Below, piece by piece: positions 34,749-45,008 of a DNA stretch of 64,000 bases; position 1 is the stretch's first letter, and every line of letters begins with the position of its first letter. The DNA lies in the NCBI GenBank assembly GCA_030710605.1, contig CP092879.1, positions 25,931,241-25,995,240 on the forward strand. The letters run 5' to 3'. A model generated the notes under the pieces. That model ran no database searches. It had not been told where the DNA came from and was given only the letters and a program-made list of their open reading frames with translations. The position numbers and the translations under genes are program-made. Source of the stretch: Cordylochernes scorpioides. Its lineage: Eukaryota > Arthropoda > Arachnida > Pseudoscorpiones > Chernetidae.

Positions 34749-36434
34749 ATGCCGAAAGGTGTGTCGAATGTGACATTGGCTGAAAGCCCTGAACGAGCTG
34801 CTCGTGAGCCTGAAAGGCCCAGCTCGAAATCTCAAACCAGTGCTGAGTTATCAGCGAAAATTACTTTTCAGGAGAATTCTTCTGAAGAAAATCAAGAAAG
34901 TTCTGGGCTTGCAAATTTGCCTGCTGGCAAGGAGTATGCAAATCCGGCCACCCCGCGTGACGTCACGGCGCCGCCGACTGCTGCTTTGAACAGCGCTACA
35001 ACAGCCAGCCCGGCCTCGCTCAACTGGGCCGACAGCGATATGGTTGAGGTGGACGACAACGAGGGCTTCATCCTCGTGAAGGGCAAGAAGAGGCGCGTCA
35101 CTTCAACGCCGGAGCACGCCGCTGGGCAGCCTGGCAGGCCTGCTGAGAAGCCCAGCCCCCAGCAGCGTAAGCGGCCAACAGGGCCGAGAGCAGTGCCGCC
35201 TCAAGAGATCAAGGCGACACGCGCCAACAACGCCGACGCCAAGGCGAGGCAGGCCACAACCAACCACGAAAATAACATCTTCGTGGAGCTGTGCCCTGAC
35301 ATCCCGGACTACTCCTACCTCCGGGCAATCGGCGACCTGGTCGGAGGGCCCAAAAACATCACCCACTTTGGCAGGATGAACGGCCACCACATCGTGGGCC
35401 CCGCGAGCAGGAACCTTGCGAGCCGTTTGGTGGAGGAGGGCCTGAACATCGAGGGGACACTCCTCAAGGTCTTCCCCTTCCGCAAGAGGGCCGAGAGGAT
35501 AATCGTGGCCAATCTCCCCGGCTTTGTAGAGGACGCCACCATCGTGCAGGCTCTGCGTAAATACGGAGACATCACCTCCATCGCCCCCATCATGATCAAA
35601 ATGGGGGAGTTCGCCTTCAAAGACGGCCGCCGGGAGGCGTTCATCCTGCTCCACGAGGGCGTAAGGCTGGAGACCCTGCCCGCCCGACTGACCATAAAGT
35701 CCAAGGGAGACACCCTATCTGCCTTCCTCTCCTTCGGAATTAAATGTTCCAAATGCGGAAGGCAGGGCCACCGCAGAGCTAGCTGCCCATCGCTCGCCAG
35801 GCGGAACTTCGACGCCCCAAAGCGTGTGGACTCCCCTGCCCAGATTCAGGCTTCTTCTCCTTCTCCCACCGTGCCTAAGCGAACTGGTCCACCAACACCC
35901 GTTTCCTCTCCACCAGCGCCCCTAGCTCCATCGGAGGAGGCACCTAGTAATGCCCCAGTGACGCCCGCTGCTGCTCCGGGTACCCCAGCGCTCCATCCTG
36001 CGCGTCCTCTCCTGCCGCCTGGAGAGGCGCCGAGTTCTACCTTCTCAGCCTCCAACCCGCCCACCACACCAGCCCTGCCTTCACCGGCGCCCGCCGAGCC
36101 AATGGAGGTGGCACAGCTCGAGGAGGAAGGCACAGGCTCCACCCAGGAAGGAAAGAATAAAATCAGGAAAGAGCTAGATGCCTGCCTACGGCCGGCCCCC
36201 TCCACAATCTTTGACAAAACCAACCAAGAGGGTCTCGAAAAGGAGAGGGTTTGTTGCCTCCTCGTCTCCACACCGCACCTCAAAAAGCAACTCCCTGACC
36301 TTACACCCGCCCAGCGGACTGCTTTGTACGAGCTGGTCGAAGCCCTCTTACGTAGGAGGCTCGACTCCAGCGGCTCCATCTACAAACGCCTTCGCCAGGC
36401 CCTGCCCCTCCTCCATCAAGGGACATCATCATAG
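34749..36434 (+). CDS. LINE 2 ORF1, zinc-knuckle nucleic-acid-binding protein
   Basis: From the ATG at 34749 the frame gives 561 residues with no internal stop. The N-terminal third is low-complexity and charged. The middle (about residues 180-330) contains a compact domain likely to be RNA-recognition-like (PDYSYLRAIGDLV, RIIVANLPGFVEDATIV). A single CCHC knuckle has C333, C336, H341 and C346. A long Pro/Ala-rich linker follows. Related R1 elements often carry up to three knuckles; only one is clear here. The product would bind element RNA. The stop (36432-36434) overlaps the start of the ORF2 frame. Confidence 0.85.
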   Translation: MPKGVSNVTLAESPERAAREPERPSSKSQTSAELSAKITFQENSSEENQESSGLANLPAGKEYANPATPRDVTAPPTAALNSATTASPASLNWADSDMVEVDDNEGFILVKGKKRRVTSTPEHAAGQPGRPAEKPSPQQRKRPTGPRAVPPQEIKATRANNADAKARQATTNHENNIFVELCPDIPDYSYLRAIGDLVGGPKNITHFGRMNGHHIVGPASRNLASRLVEEGLNIEGTLLKVFPFRKRAERIIVANLPGFVEDATIVQALRKYGDITSIAPIMIKMGEFAFKDGRREAFILLHEGVRLETLPARLTIKSKGDTLSAFLSFGIKCSKCGRQGHRRASCPSLARRNFDAPKRVDSPAQIQASSPSPTVPKRTGPPTPVSSPPAPLAPSEEAPSNAPVTPAAAPGTPALHPARPLLPPGEAPSSTFSASNPPTTPALPSPAPAEPMEVAQLEEEGTGSTQEGKNKIRKELDACLRPAPSTIFDKTNQEGLEKERVCCLLVSTPHLKKQLPDLTPAQRTALYELVEALLRRRLDSSGSIYKRLRQALPLLHQGTSS

Positions 36435-39400
36435 GCTTCACCATCGCCTCCATTAACGCGCGCGGGCTCGCTACCCGGAACAAGAGCCTAAGCCTCTGCC
36501 ATCTCCTGAGACAACACCGCGTGGACATTGCGCTCGTGCAAGAAACTAACACCCACCACCTCGACGGCGCCCAAGACCTCTGCCTCGGCTACGATGCTAT
36601 TACCGCTCCACCCGACGCAATATCGGGTTCGGGCCTCGCCTGCATCTACGCGCCGGGCGTCACCGTCTCGCGACACCGCATCCTGTGGCCGGGCCACATC
36701 GTCTTGGCCGCCTTCAATGTCCACGGCCAGGAGATGACCGTCATAAATGTCCACCTCTCGCACGACCAGCGCGAGCGCATCGAACAACTCCGCGTCATCG
36801 AGGCTGCCGCCGTTGAAGAAGAGGAGGAAGCCTGGGTCCTCGGGGACTTTAATATCAGGGACGACAGGAACCGCGACTCTATCTCAATGGCGGCCCTCGG
36901 AGCTCTTTGCGAGTCCGCCGCGCTTCTGGATGCCTCCCCCGAGTTTGATGCCGCCCACCTTCCCACTAGAGTCGCTGCACATGGCGACCTGATCGAGAGC
37001 AGTCGCCTCGACAGGATCCTCGCTCCGGCGCGCTTTCTGGAGGTCTCAACATCATATGCGATTGCTCCTTTCCATCTCTCCGATCATCGCATGGTGCTGC
37101 TCCGAGTGGGCCCTCCAGCCGCCCCCTACCAACCTCGCGTGGCTGCTACGCTCCGCTCCGGGCTGGCCCAGGAGCACATGAACAACTACCTGGTGGACAT
37201 CGCGGAGGAAATATCCATGCTCGATGCGCCTCAACTGTGGGACCGCTGGACACTAATCAAGACCGGCATCCTCGCGGAGGCCCGCTCGCTCCACGATCCT
37301 CGCCACCACGATCGCGACGACAGCTACATCGGCAGAGCCCAACGCTACATCAGGGTACAGCTTGAGGCCTCGTCGACGAACGCGGATTACCCATCTCTCT
37401 CGGACCTCGCGCGCCTCACGCGCCACCGCCGCCCAGCTGTCACCACCATCAGGGACGAGAACGGCGAGGTCATCGAGGGCCCCGTTTTGCGGCGAAAGGC
37501 CCTGGACATCTTCCGGCCTCGCTTCGCCCGCCCGAGCTGCGACCCGGCGGAGTACGCGGCCTTCATCGGAGCTAAGACCACCACTCCTATCGAACTAGGA
37601 GAAGAGGATCCACTCCACCGGGCTGAGGTCTCCGAGGCTGAGGTAGCCGCTGCCATCCGCCGCCTCCCTCGCGGAAGAGCCCCCGGCTGGGACGGTCTGC
37701 CCTGCGAGGTCCTCAGCACCTTCGAGGAATTCTTCGCGGTCGCCCTGCGACGTGTGCTCGCCGAGTCTCAGCTCCGCGGTGCCCTGCCTCCATCGATGCG
37801 CCGGAGCGAGATCTGCCTGGTCCCCAAGGCCCGCGGCGGCGATCGCGGTCTGGACGGCTACAGACCGATCTCCCTGCCTTCGGCCGACTACAGGGTAATC
37901 GGATCGATCCTGCTGGGCCACCTCAGGCCCCACCTGCCAACTCTGGTGCCGGAGTGCCAGACGTACGCCGTCCCCGGAAGGTCCCCCTCCTGGAACATCG
38001 CGCGGGTCACAGACGCCGTCGAGGAGGCTACTGCCCGAGGCACGCCGCTGGCCGCGGTCTCCGTGGATCTGCAGTCCGCCTTCGACTCCCTGGACCGCGG
38101 GTATCTAACATCCCTCCTGGTGTCCCACCTGCGCCTCCCACCGGCCTTCGTGGGATGGAACCTTCTACTCTACGCCGGGGCGGACGCCACAATAAGGGTC
38201 GGGGGCTTCCAGACCGTCGCCTTCAAACTACTCAACGGCGTGAGACAGGGCTGCGCTCTGAGCGCGGCGCTCTTCAGTATCGCGACGGGACCTCTGCTGC
38301 GTCGCCTGGAGACGATCCTCAGCGTGGGCAACGTCATCGCCTACGCCGACGACATCGTGCTCCTGATACACCGCGACGAGCAGTTCGCGAGGGCTGCCGC
38401 CATCTTCGAATCATTCCATCGAGCCTCGGGGATCGCTGTCAACTACTCGAAGAGCGCGGGCCTCTGGTGAGGCGCCTGGCGCGATCGCGGCGACTCCCCC
38501 CTCCGCGGTGCCTCCTGGTCGAACTCCTCGATCCAGGTCCTGGGGACCAGAATAGCAACCAGGAGCTCCGTAGTCCAGCGGGAGCAACATCTTCTGGCCC
38601 TCCTGGAGTCCGCCTGCAGAAGAACGACGCCCTTCACCCGAGGCCTCTCCCTTGTCGGGCGAGCCAGAGCAGCCAACTCTCTGGTCCTCTCCACCATCCA
38701 GCACCACCTCCACGCCTACCTGCCGGAGGCCTCTATCATCTCCAAGCTGCAGGCCCGCGTGGCCCGTTTCATCTGGGGGCCCGACCACACGGCGTGGCTC
38801 GCCTCCGGCATCTTAGCGAGGCCCGTTGTCACCGGGGGCCTCGGCCTAATAGACATAGGCACCCAACTCCATCTCGCCTGTCTAAAAGGTGTCCAGGTCG
38901 CGCTTCGAGGGGGGAGAAACGGCTTCTCCTGGCTGGTGACTAGCGAGGCCTGGCTCAGACCTCCACCGGACGGCACCACACTCCAGCCCCGGCGCCTCCG
39001 GCTGCTGAAACTATGGGAGGAGACCTCCGGCGTCCTGTCCCTCGGCCATCGGGCGGCACCCACGACCCAGCTGCTGGACCTCCCTATCATCGGCGGCTTC
39101 CGGTTCCTCCGCCCACCGAATCTCCTGGCTCCCTCGCGCTGGGTCGGCGCACGAGTCCGGGACCTGGGGGGCGACGACCACCATACCATCGTAACACCCC
39201 ACCCAACGCGCTCCGCCCTCGCCGACGCTGCTGCCCTCGCCGCCTTCTGCCGGAGGATCGTGGCGGAGAACATTCAGGCGAGCTACCGGGTTCCCAGCCT
39301 GGCCGAGGCCGTTGTCCTGCGCGAAACGACAAAGCCTCTCGCCCACATCACCACCCGCTCGGCCCGTCGCCCCCTGGATCGCCCGCGCCTTGCGGCCCTG

Positions 39401-39863
39401 CCCATCCACCGGCTCCTAGCAAGATGGACGCCCACCGTTGACGTGCCTCCCAGGGTGGATTGGACCTCCCTCCGACGCGACGCCCTCTCGGGGCACAACG
39501 CCGACGTCGCCCCGCGGCTGGCCCTTCATGCCTTGCCTCATCCAGACCACCCAGCATCTGCCGGTCCCTCATGCCCTGCCTGCGGCTCCAGCGATGGCTC
39601 CCTGGGCCACCGATACTGGGGGTGCAGAACCATCAGACCCCTCATCCTAGAAGCCTTCAACATCATAGGCAGACCCCCTGACCTCCAGGCGTGGATATTC
39701 GAGACCGGCCTCGAGCAAGACGACATCTCCATCCTCTCGTCGGCCAAGTCTCGAGTCTCGAGTCTACCGGCACTTCATCCAGGTTGGCCTTCTTGGCAGC
39801 GCCGAGGACCCCGTCATCGCCTGGCACAGGACTCTCGCCCGCTGGGGAAGACTTCCTGGCTGA
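36425..39863 (+). pseudogene. LINE 2 ORF2, endonuclease-reverse transcriptase, one nonsense and one frameshift
   Basis: The frame overlaps the ORF1 stop in the -1 frame and has no early ATG, so it probably relies on coupled re-initiation. Motifs: SINARGL and VQETN near the start, GDFN (catalytic Asp encoded at 36845-36847) and SDHRMVLLRV of the AP endonuclease; APGWDGL, GYRPISL, VRQGCALSAALF and YADD (38342-38353) of RT; and a C-terminal CPAC...H...C zinc motif (39572-39625). A TGA at 38468-38470 interrupts an otherwise open frame. Near the end, TCTCGAG is duplicated in tandem (39749-39762), shifting the last 33 or so codons; in the shifted frame the stop falls at 39861-39863. Confidence 0.88.
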
Positions 39864-39950
39864 ATTGTATATATTTATCTGTTTTTATGTCCTTTTTAAT
39901 CTTGTAAAAGTTGACTTAGGTCAATAAATGTTTTTCAATTGTCAATTGTC
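39864..39950 (+). other. LINE 2 3' UTR with polyadenylation signal
   Basis: A short AT-rich 3' UTR contains AATAAA at 39923-39928 and ends in TCAATTGTC next to the AC tract. No poly(A) tail is seen; the tail position is taken by the microsatellite. Confidence 0.65.
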
Positions 39951-39963
39951 ACACACACACACA
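39951..39963. repeat. (AC)n microsatellite, right flank of LINE 2
   Basis: Six AC units follow the 3' end of LINE 2 and mirror the CA tract at 34675-34689. Confidence 0.95.
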
Positions 39964-40594
39964 TCCGCTGAAATTCAATACTTCCTCTATCGGCAAAGAT
40001 ATATAATACCTTCGCCATAGCAGAAAATATAGTCACTTTATAGTCACTTCACCATCAGCGGGAGCCCTCGTTAGTTGTGTCTAAGGTCCACCTCATCGAC
40101 CATGTAGAACAGTAAGAACTCTTCTATCTCCATCTTTCTCTCCTAGTCAACTTTTATCTTTTCACGGAACTTTCCTAATATAACTGTGTCTCATCGTTTT
40201 TTGTGTGGACATTCCCAAGCTTTCCACTCTGCCTCGACCACGACTGCCTGTACTCTGTGAGAACTGTTAAAGGTATTCCAAGGTGCAGAGAGGTACTGGA
40301 AAACTCTTCACATCCTGACTGTTCCTCTCGGTCAACACAGTATAGCGAGAGTCGACAGGATCTCACACCATAGATTAAGTCGACTGAATACCTCATCACA
40401 TATATATTTTTAAAATTAAATTAATTAATTGTTCCCATAGAGTATGTGTTTAAGATCACAAGAAAATAGGCGCTAATCGTAAGAATAAAAGTTTCTCTTT
40501 GTTTGCTAGGTTATAAGTTTCTTTTAATTTGTTCTTTCTCTTGTAAATTAATAAAGTTTAATCGTATAGATAAAGAATTCTTCCTGATTTGAAA
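39964..40594. other. Non-coding spacer
   Basis: AT-rich sequence with no convincing gene or RNA. AAAGTTTAATC at 40553-40563 is repeated exactly at 40845-40855, flanking the fold-back element that follows. Confidence 0.5.
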
Positions 40595-40847
40595 TTAAAG
40601 GAAAAAACATGGTGAAGGAAGAAGAGTTTCTTTTATTGATGCATAGGTGCAAGCTTTCGGGTAATATATATGAATAGTTTAAAAACTTTCTTTTTTATAT
40701 ATATTTATTCTTTCCTACCATTTGTACCATAGTCCTTATAAGTCGCTCAATCATTTCTCGCCTGTTGAAGGGTTTTTACCCGAAAGCTTGCACCTATGCA
40801 TCAATAAAAGAAACTCGTCTTCCTTCACCATGTTTTTTTCCTTTAAA
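40595..40847. mobile_element. Fold-back / MITE-like element with about 70-bp inverted arms
   Basis: The left arm 40595-40663 (AAAACATGGTGAAGGAAGA ... AGCTTTCGGGTA) is almost the exact reverse complement of the right arm 40777-40847, with a loop of about 113 bases. AAAGTTTAATC occurs on both sides (40553-40563 and 40845-40855) and may be a target duplication, though the left copy lies about 30 bases from the arm. No coding capacity is seen. Confidence 0.85.
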
Positions 40848-40855
40848 GTTTAATC

Positions 40856-42280
40856 AATCGTCTTGGGATCAGTTTCTTTAAAAGGTCTGAGCGAAGCCAA
40901 CAGATTTTTTTTTATCAAAAGAGATTATTCTTTGGAAAAATGAATCATAGGAAATTTGAAGGCCTATGTGGGCGTTAAACAACAATAAACTAGAAGAATT
41001 ATTAGGAAATATATATTATTGTTGCCTTTGTGAAGTATAAACAAGTAAAATCAACTTGTTTATAGAAAATTTCACTTGTAGAATATCAATCAATAAATTT
41101 ACGAATAGAAAGGTATAAGCTTCCAGCGCCAAGAGCAACCTTAATAAAAATATGATAAAAATGAGGTTATCAAACAACATTTTACAAGTTATAATTCCGA
41201 ATCAACCAAATGATTTGATATTGATTTATTTATATTTATATTTCTCACACAAATCACAAGAAATCTTTCAAGATGAGGAAAGAAAGAGAAACGATTGGCG
41301 CACGTGGAAGGTGATGTTCATTTCCTGTTGGCTTAGCCGCTTCAAAAAAGGTTCTGACAATTCACGACAACCAAGTCATTGTATATGTGATGATAAACAC
41401 TCATGAACAAAACTCAAGGAATTTCACCTTTTAGCATGTTTTATCGGGTTTCAGATAATAACTCTGAAAGATATTTGATACACACAATTGACCTTTATTG
41501 AAGACACTAGAGGTAACCAAATGTGAACAAAATTGACTCTGTCTCCTTAAAAGAAAAAGAAAAAGAAAAAAAAAAAAAAACGGCGACATTAAAATATGAA
41601 ACTTCATCCACGTTTTGGCCCCATTGTGTAAATATGGATCTTGCATGTTGATCACATTAGGGATGATCTTCGGTCGTCCGGTTCATTTTCGAATATTTTG
41701 GCGACGCTGAACTATTTTCTGTTGTCAATTAAAATCTAGCTTTTTCCTATAAATGATCGTATTTCATTACTGGAGTGAATTGGAAGCATGTTTGAATATT
41801 TTGTGTCATATCTAAGTATAGTGTCGATATTGTGGGATGGGCCAACTGGGAACAAATTATTAATACAAATTAATAGGGTACACATATACTTGAATATAAA
41901 TATTTTCGTGAGATAAGTAAATACAACTTAATGTTTCTGCCATTTATACCCTGTTTCTGAACTTAAAAATCTTAAATGGCTGAAGTCTTCTTTAATTAGA
42001 AGAAAATATTTTCGACAAACTCATATTTTTGACTAGTAAAAGAAATTTAGAGTAAAGTGTGTGCGTGTTTTAAATTATATAATAGCTTTTTTTATCGATG
42101 AAAATATTTGATATTTGGAGTGCTTTTTAATTACTATATTTATAAAGAGAAAATTCTAAATTAGGTGAAATTCCTATATTTTTCTGCTTCTTTCAAGAGA
42201 GATTTTAGCTTTTCATTTACGATAGTGAAAAACCATAAAGAGACAGTGTCTATTTATAGCAAAGAAAAACATTAAGACGC
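40856..42280. other. Non-coding AT-rich region
   Basis: No recognisable gene. It contains an A-rich run with GAAAAA units near 41548-41580. Small open frames here have no family resemblance and are not called. Confidence 0.5.
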
Positions 42281-42400
42281 GAATGTTTCTTTCACGCATA
42301 AATCAAAATTCTATTGTCCTTACTGCGATGAAATATAATGGGAGGAGGGGGGGGGGGGGGGGGGCTTGGCTCATCAATTGTGAACCCTCCCAGCGATTTC
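42281..42400. repeat. Second copy of the dispersed repeat seen at 24098-24190, with an 18-G run
   Basis: It shares GAATGTTTCTTT, TGTCCTTACTGCGATGAAA and the GGCTTGGCT block with 24098-24190. In this copy the short G stretch has expanded to 18 consecutive G (42347-42364). Confidence 0.65.
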
Positions 42401-42670
42401 GCCAATTTAATCTACCAGACCGCTTCTTTAGAGCTCTAATACTGTATTGGATCATTCTGTTCATATATGCAACACTTTATACACTACGCTAGAACATCAG
42501 TGTATTGCACAGGCAACAAGACATTTGAAGTCACATACACCCCGACATATTAGGATTGTGTATTTTTTTTTTTGAGCTTAAGATAATAATATTTGGTAAG
42601 ATATAATAAAACATTTTGCGCATTTATGGACTCGCCATTTTGAAATTACTATATTAAATAATATTTACTA

Positions 42671-42849
42671 CAGTAGAACCTCCCTGTAAAGGACACCTAA
42701 TTGCAGTGCCAAAGTGTCCTTTAAGGAGAGGTGTTTTGTAACCGGAGAGTTGCTAAATTGTGAAAATAGTAATTTTGCAAATGAAAACTGTCCTTTGTGG
42801 AGAGGTGTCTGCTAGCGGGGTATCCGCTATATAAAGGGAGGTTCTACTG
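42671..42849. mobile_element. pogo/Tigger-like MITE, 179 bp
   Basis: It starts CAGTAGAACCTCCCT and ends with the inverse AGGGAGGTTCTACTG, flanked by TA on both sides (42669-42670 and 42850-42851). A CAGTAGAACC terminus with TA target is typical of pogo/Tigger-like elements. The interior repeats GTCCTTT..GGAGAGGTGT motifs twice (near 42716 and 42789). It has no coding capacity. Confidence 0.85.
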
Positions 42850-42851
42850 TA

Positions 42852-43811
42852 TTTTAAATTCTCTCCTTAAAAGGTGCACAAAATGTATAAGAGGCTTTAA
42901 AAATATGATTAACACTTTCCCTCAATTTTGTATATAAACTATATGATTATAAAACGAGTCCTAAAGTGTAGTAATGTGAAGTTCGAATGAGATGTTTTTG
43001 TTTTCAGAAAGGAGGACGGACCACACAGACAGGTAGGTTCCTCTCTACTCTGGATTTTGTAGACCCGAAGTCAATCATTTTCACTTTTTACACTTCTGGT
43101 CAAACTCTTTCAAGATAAAGTTGCTTTGTTCACCTGATATCACAAATAACATATGGATAATATAACTATTTGAAACATTTACACTTTGAAGCAAAAATAT
43201 AAAAACAAAAACATTTTTGTATAAATTATTGTGAACAAAATTATATTTACACAATATTAATAACATTAAATTTTATCCTCAGAGAGTTGATTCAAAATAA
43301 TGTTGATCTCTCTTTTCATAAAACCACGGAATATATAAATTTTTAAAAATATATTTGAAAATGGAGACAACCTTTAACGCAAATTTTCAATAATCATAAA
43401 CTAATTAAAATTAGAATTAAAATTTTCACCCAAACGATGATATAAAATGACAATAATTTCAGAATACAATTATATAAAATGCAATATTTGATAAGTAATA
43501 AAATGATAATATATTAACATTGATTGAAGAACACAACTTAAATTGTAAAATATATTTATTTTTCTTATAATGTCATATTTTCCAACAACATACAATTGCT
43601 ATATATGCTTTCCAAACATATTTATAGTTTATGTTCAAATGAGTTAAATAACCACTTAGATGTATAAACAGTCTAATACACAATATTAGACCGGCATGAT
43701 AGATTAAACTGGTGAAATATATGATGTGTTACGACCTTAATATATTATTTTGTTGCATTTAGGGTAGCATAAATTGTTTTCTTTTGAATATAATTAATAT
43801 CTATTAATAGG
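42852..43811. other. Non-coding AT-rich region
   Basis: I see no gene, RNA or repeat in it. Confidence 0.5.
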
Positions 43812-43830
43812 TAAAATATATATATATATT
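43812..43830. repeat. (TA)n tract, left flank of the 351-bp repeat cluster
   Basis: A short TATATATATATAT run that has a counterpart at 45009-45027 on the other side of the cluster. Confidence 0.8.
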
Positions 43831-44737
43831 AAAAAACGAAATAAAAAAATAAAAGATAAAAAGATCAGGTGTTTGAAATCAATATTAAAAATGGCATATC
43901 CTGACCAGGAGCACATGTGCTTTACAGAAGGCAGAGCGCCATCTGGTGGAACAGAAATCAACTAAACATTGATTTAGCCTGTTCCCTGATATTTGGCCAA
44001 CCCAATTTCTTGATAAATCAAGAAAAGCCATCCACGAACGCGTTTCGCGCTTTTGGCGCTCGTCAGCGTGGAGTAGGCTGAACCATTGCGACCAAAAAAG
44101 ATTTTTTGATCCCAATGGCTTCCCGAAAAACCAAGAAATGGGTATTTAAGGCCAAACTTGTGTAAATACGCTTAGCCCATTAAAAAACGAAATAAAAAAA
44201 TAAAAGATAAAAAGATCAGGTGTTGAAATCAATATTAAAAATGGCATATCCTGACCAGGAGCACATGTGCTTTACAGAAGGCAGAGCGCCATCTGGTAGA
44301 ACAGAAATCAACTAAACATTGATTTAGCCTGTTCCCTGATATTTGGCCAACCCAATTTCTTGATAAATCAAGAAAAGCCATCCACGAACGCGTTTCGCGC
44401 TTTTGGCGCTCGTCAGCGTGGAGTAGGCTGAACCATTGCGACCAAAAAATATTTTTTGATCCCAATGGCTTCCCGAAAAAACCAAGAAATGGGTATTTAA
44501 GGCCAAACTTGCGTAAATACGCTTAGCACATTAAAAAACGAAATAAAAAAATAAAAGATAAAAAGATCAGGTGTTGAAATCAATATTAAAAATGGCATAT
44601 CCTGACCAGGAGCACATGTGCTTTACAGAAGGCAGAGCGCCATCTGGTGGAACAGAAATCAACTAAACATTGATTTAGCCTGTTCCCTGATATTTGGCCA
44701 ACCCAATTTCTTGATAAATCAAGAAAAGCCATCCACG
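43831..44737. repeat. 351-bp tandem repeat, two full units plus a truncated third
   Basis: Units start with AAAAAACGAAAT at 43831, 44182 and 44533. Copies are almost identical. Each contains the short palindrome TTCTTGATAAATCAAGAA and the block CGAACGCGTTTCGCGC. The third unit breaks off at 44737, after CCATCCACG. A 76-codon minus-strand frame (43885-44115, 44235-44465) is preserved simply because the copies are near-identical. Confidence 0.93.
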
Positions 44738-45008
44738 TTTGGCCTTAAATACCCATTTCTTGGTTTTTCGGGAAGCCATTGGGATCAAAAAATCTTTTTT
44801 GGTCGCAATGGTTCAGCCTACTCCACGCTGACGAGCGCCAAAAGCGCGAAACGCGTTCGTGGATGGCTTTTCTTGATTTATCAAGAAATTGGGTTGGCCA
44901 AATATCAGGGAACAGGCTAAATCAATGTTTAGTTGATTTCTGTTCCACCAGATGGCGCTCTGCCTTCTGTAAAGCACATGTGCTCCTGGTCAGGATATGC
45001 CATTTTTA
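44738..45008. repeat. Inverted partial copy of the 351-bp unit
   Basis: From 44738 to 45008 the sequence is the reverse complement of most of one unit (from its GGCCAAA end back to its AAAATGGCATATCC part). With the third direct unit it forms a hairpin: 44590-44737 pairs with about 44857-45005 around a loop of about 120 bases. It ends at a TA tract. Confidence 0.93.

Larger units (their letters stand above)
34690..39950 (+). mobile_element. R1-clade-like non-LTR retrotransposon (LINE 2) flanked by CA repeats, nearly complete
   Basis: About 5.26 kb with ORF1, overlapping ORF2 (endonuclease, RT, C-terminal zinc motif) and a short 3' UTR with AATAAA. It is bounded on both sides by CA tracts. 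It is strikingly GC-rich against its AT-rich surroundings. Among known R1-clade families, Mino and Waldo insert specifically into AC-type microsatellites, and the flanks fit that behaviour; clade membership is inferred. Damage is limited to one in-frame TGA and one 7-bp duplication, so it is a fairly recent copy. Confidence 0.85.

Noticed and set aside
35103-35654. Long minus-strand frames opposite LINE 2 (also 35846-36379 and others)
   Set aside because: GC-rich coding sequence leaves the opposite strand open by chance; the plus-strand frames carry the recognisable domains.
37954-38943. A 329-codon alternative-frame ORF inside LINE 2 ORF2
   Set aside because: It overlaps the RT frame, is Arg/Pro-rich and low in complexity, and lacks any motif. 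It is a GC-rich shadow frame.
41152-41406. 84-codon frame as a small gene
   Set aside because: No motif and no support from neighbours; its length is plausible by chance in AT-rich DNA.
43885-44465. A 76-codon frame preserved in three copies of the 351-bp repeat
   Set aside because: The copies are nearly identical throughout, so the frame is kept passively. It has no family resemblance and no start context.
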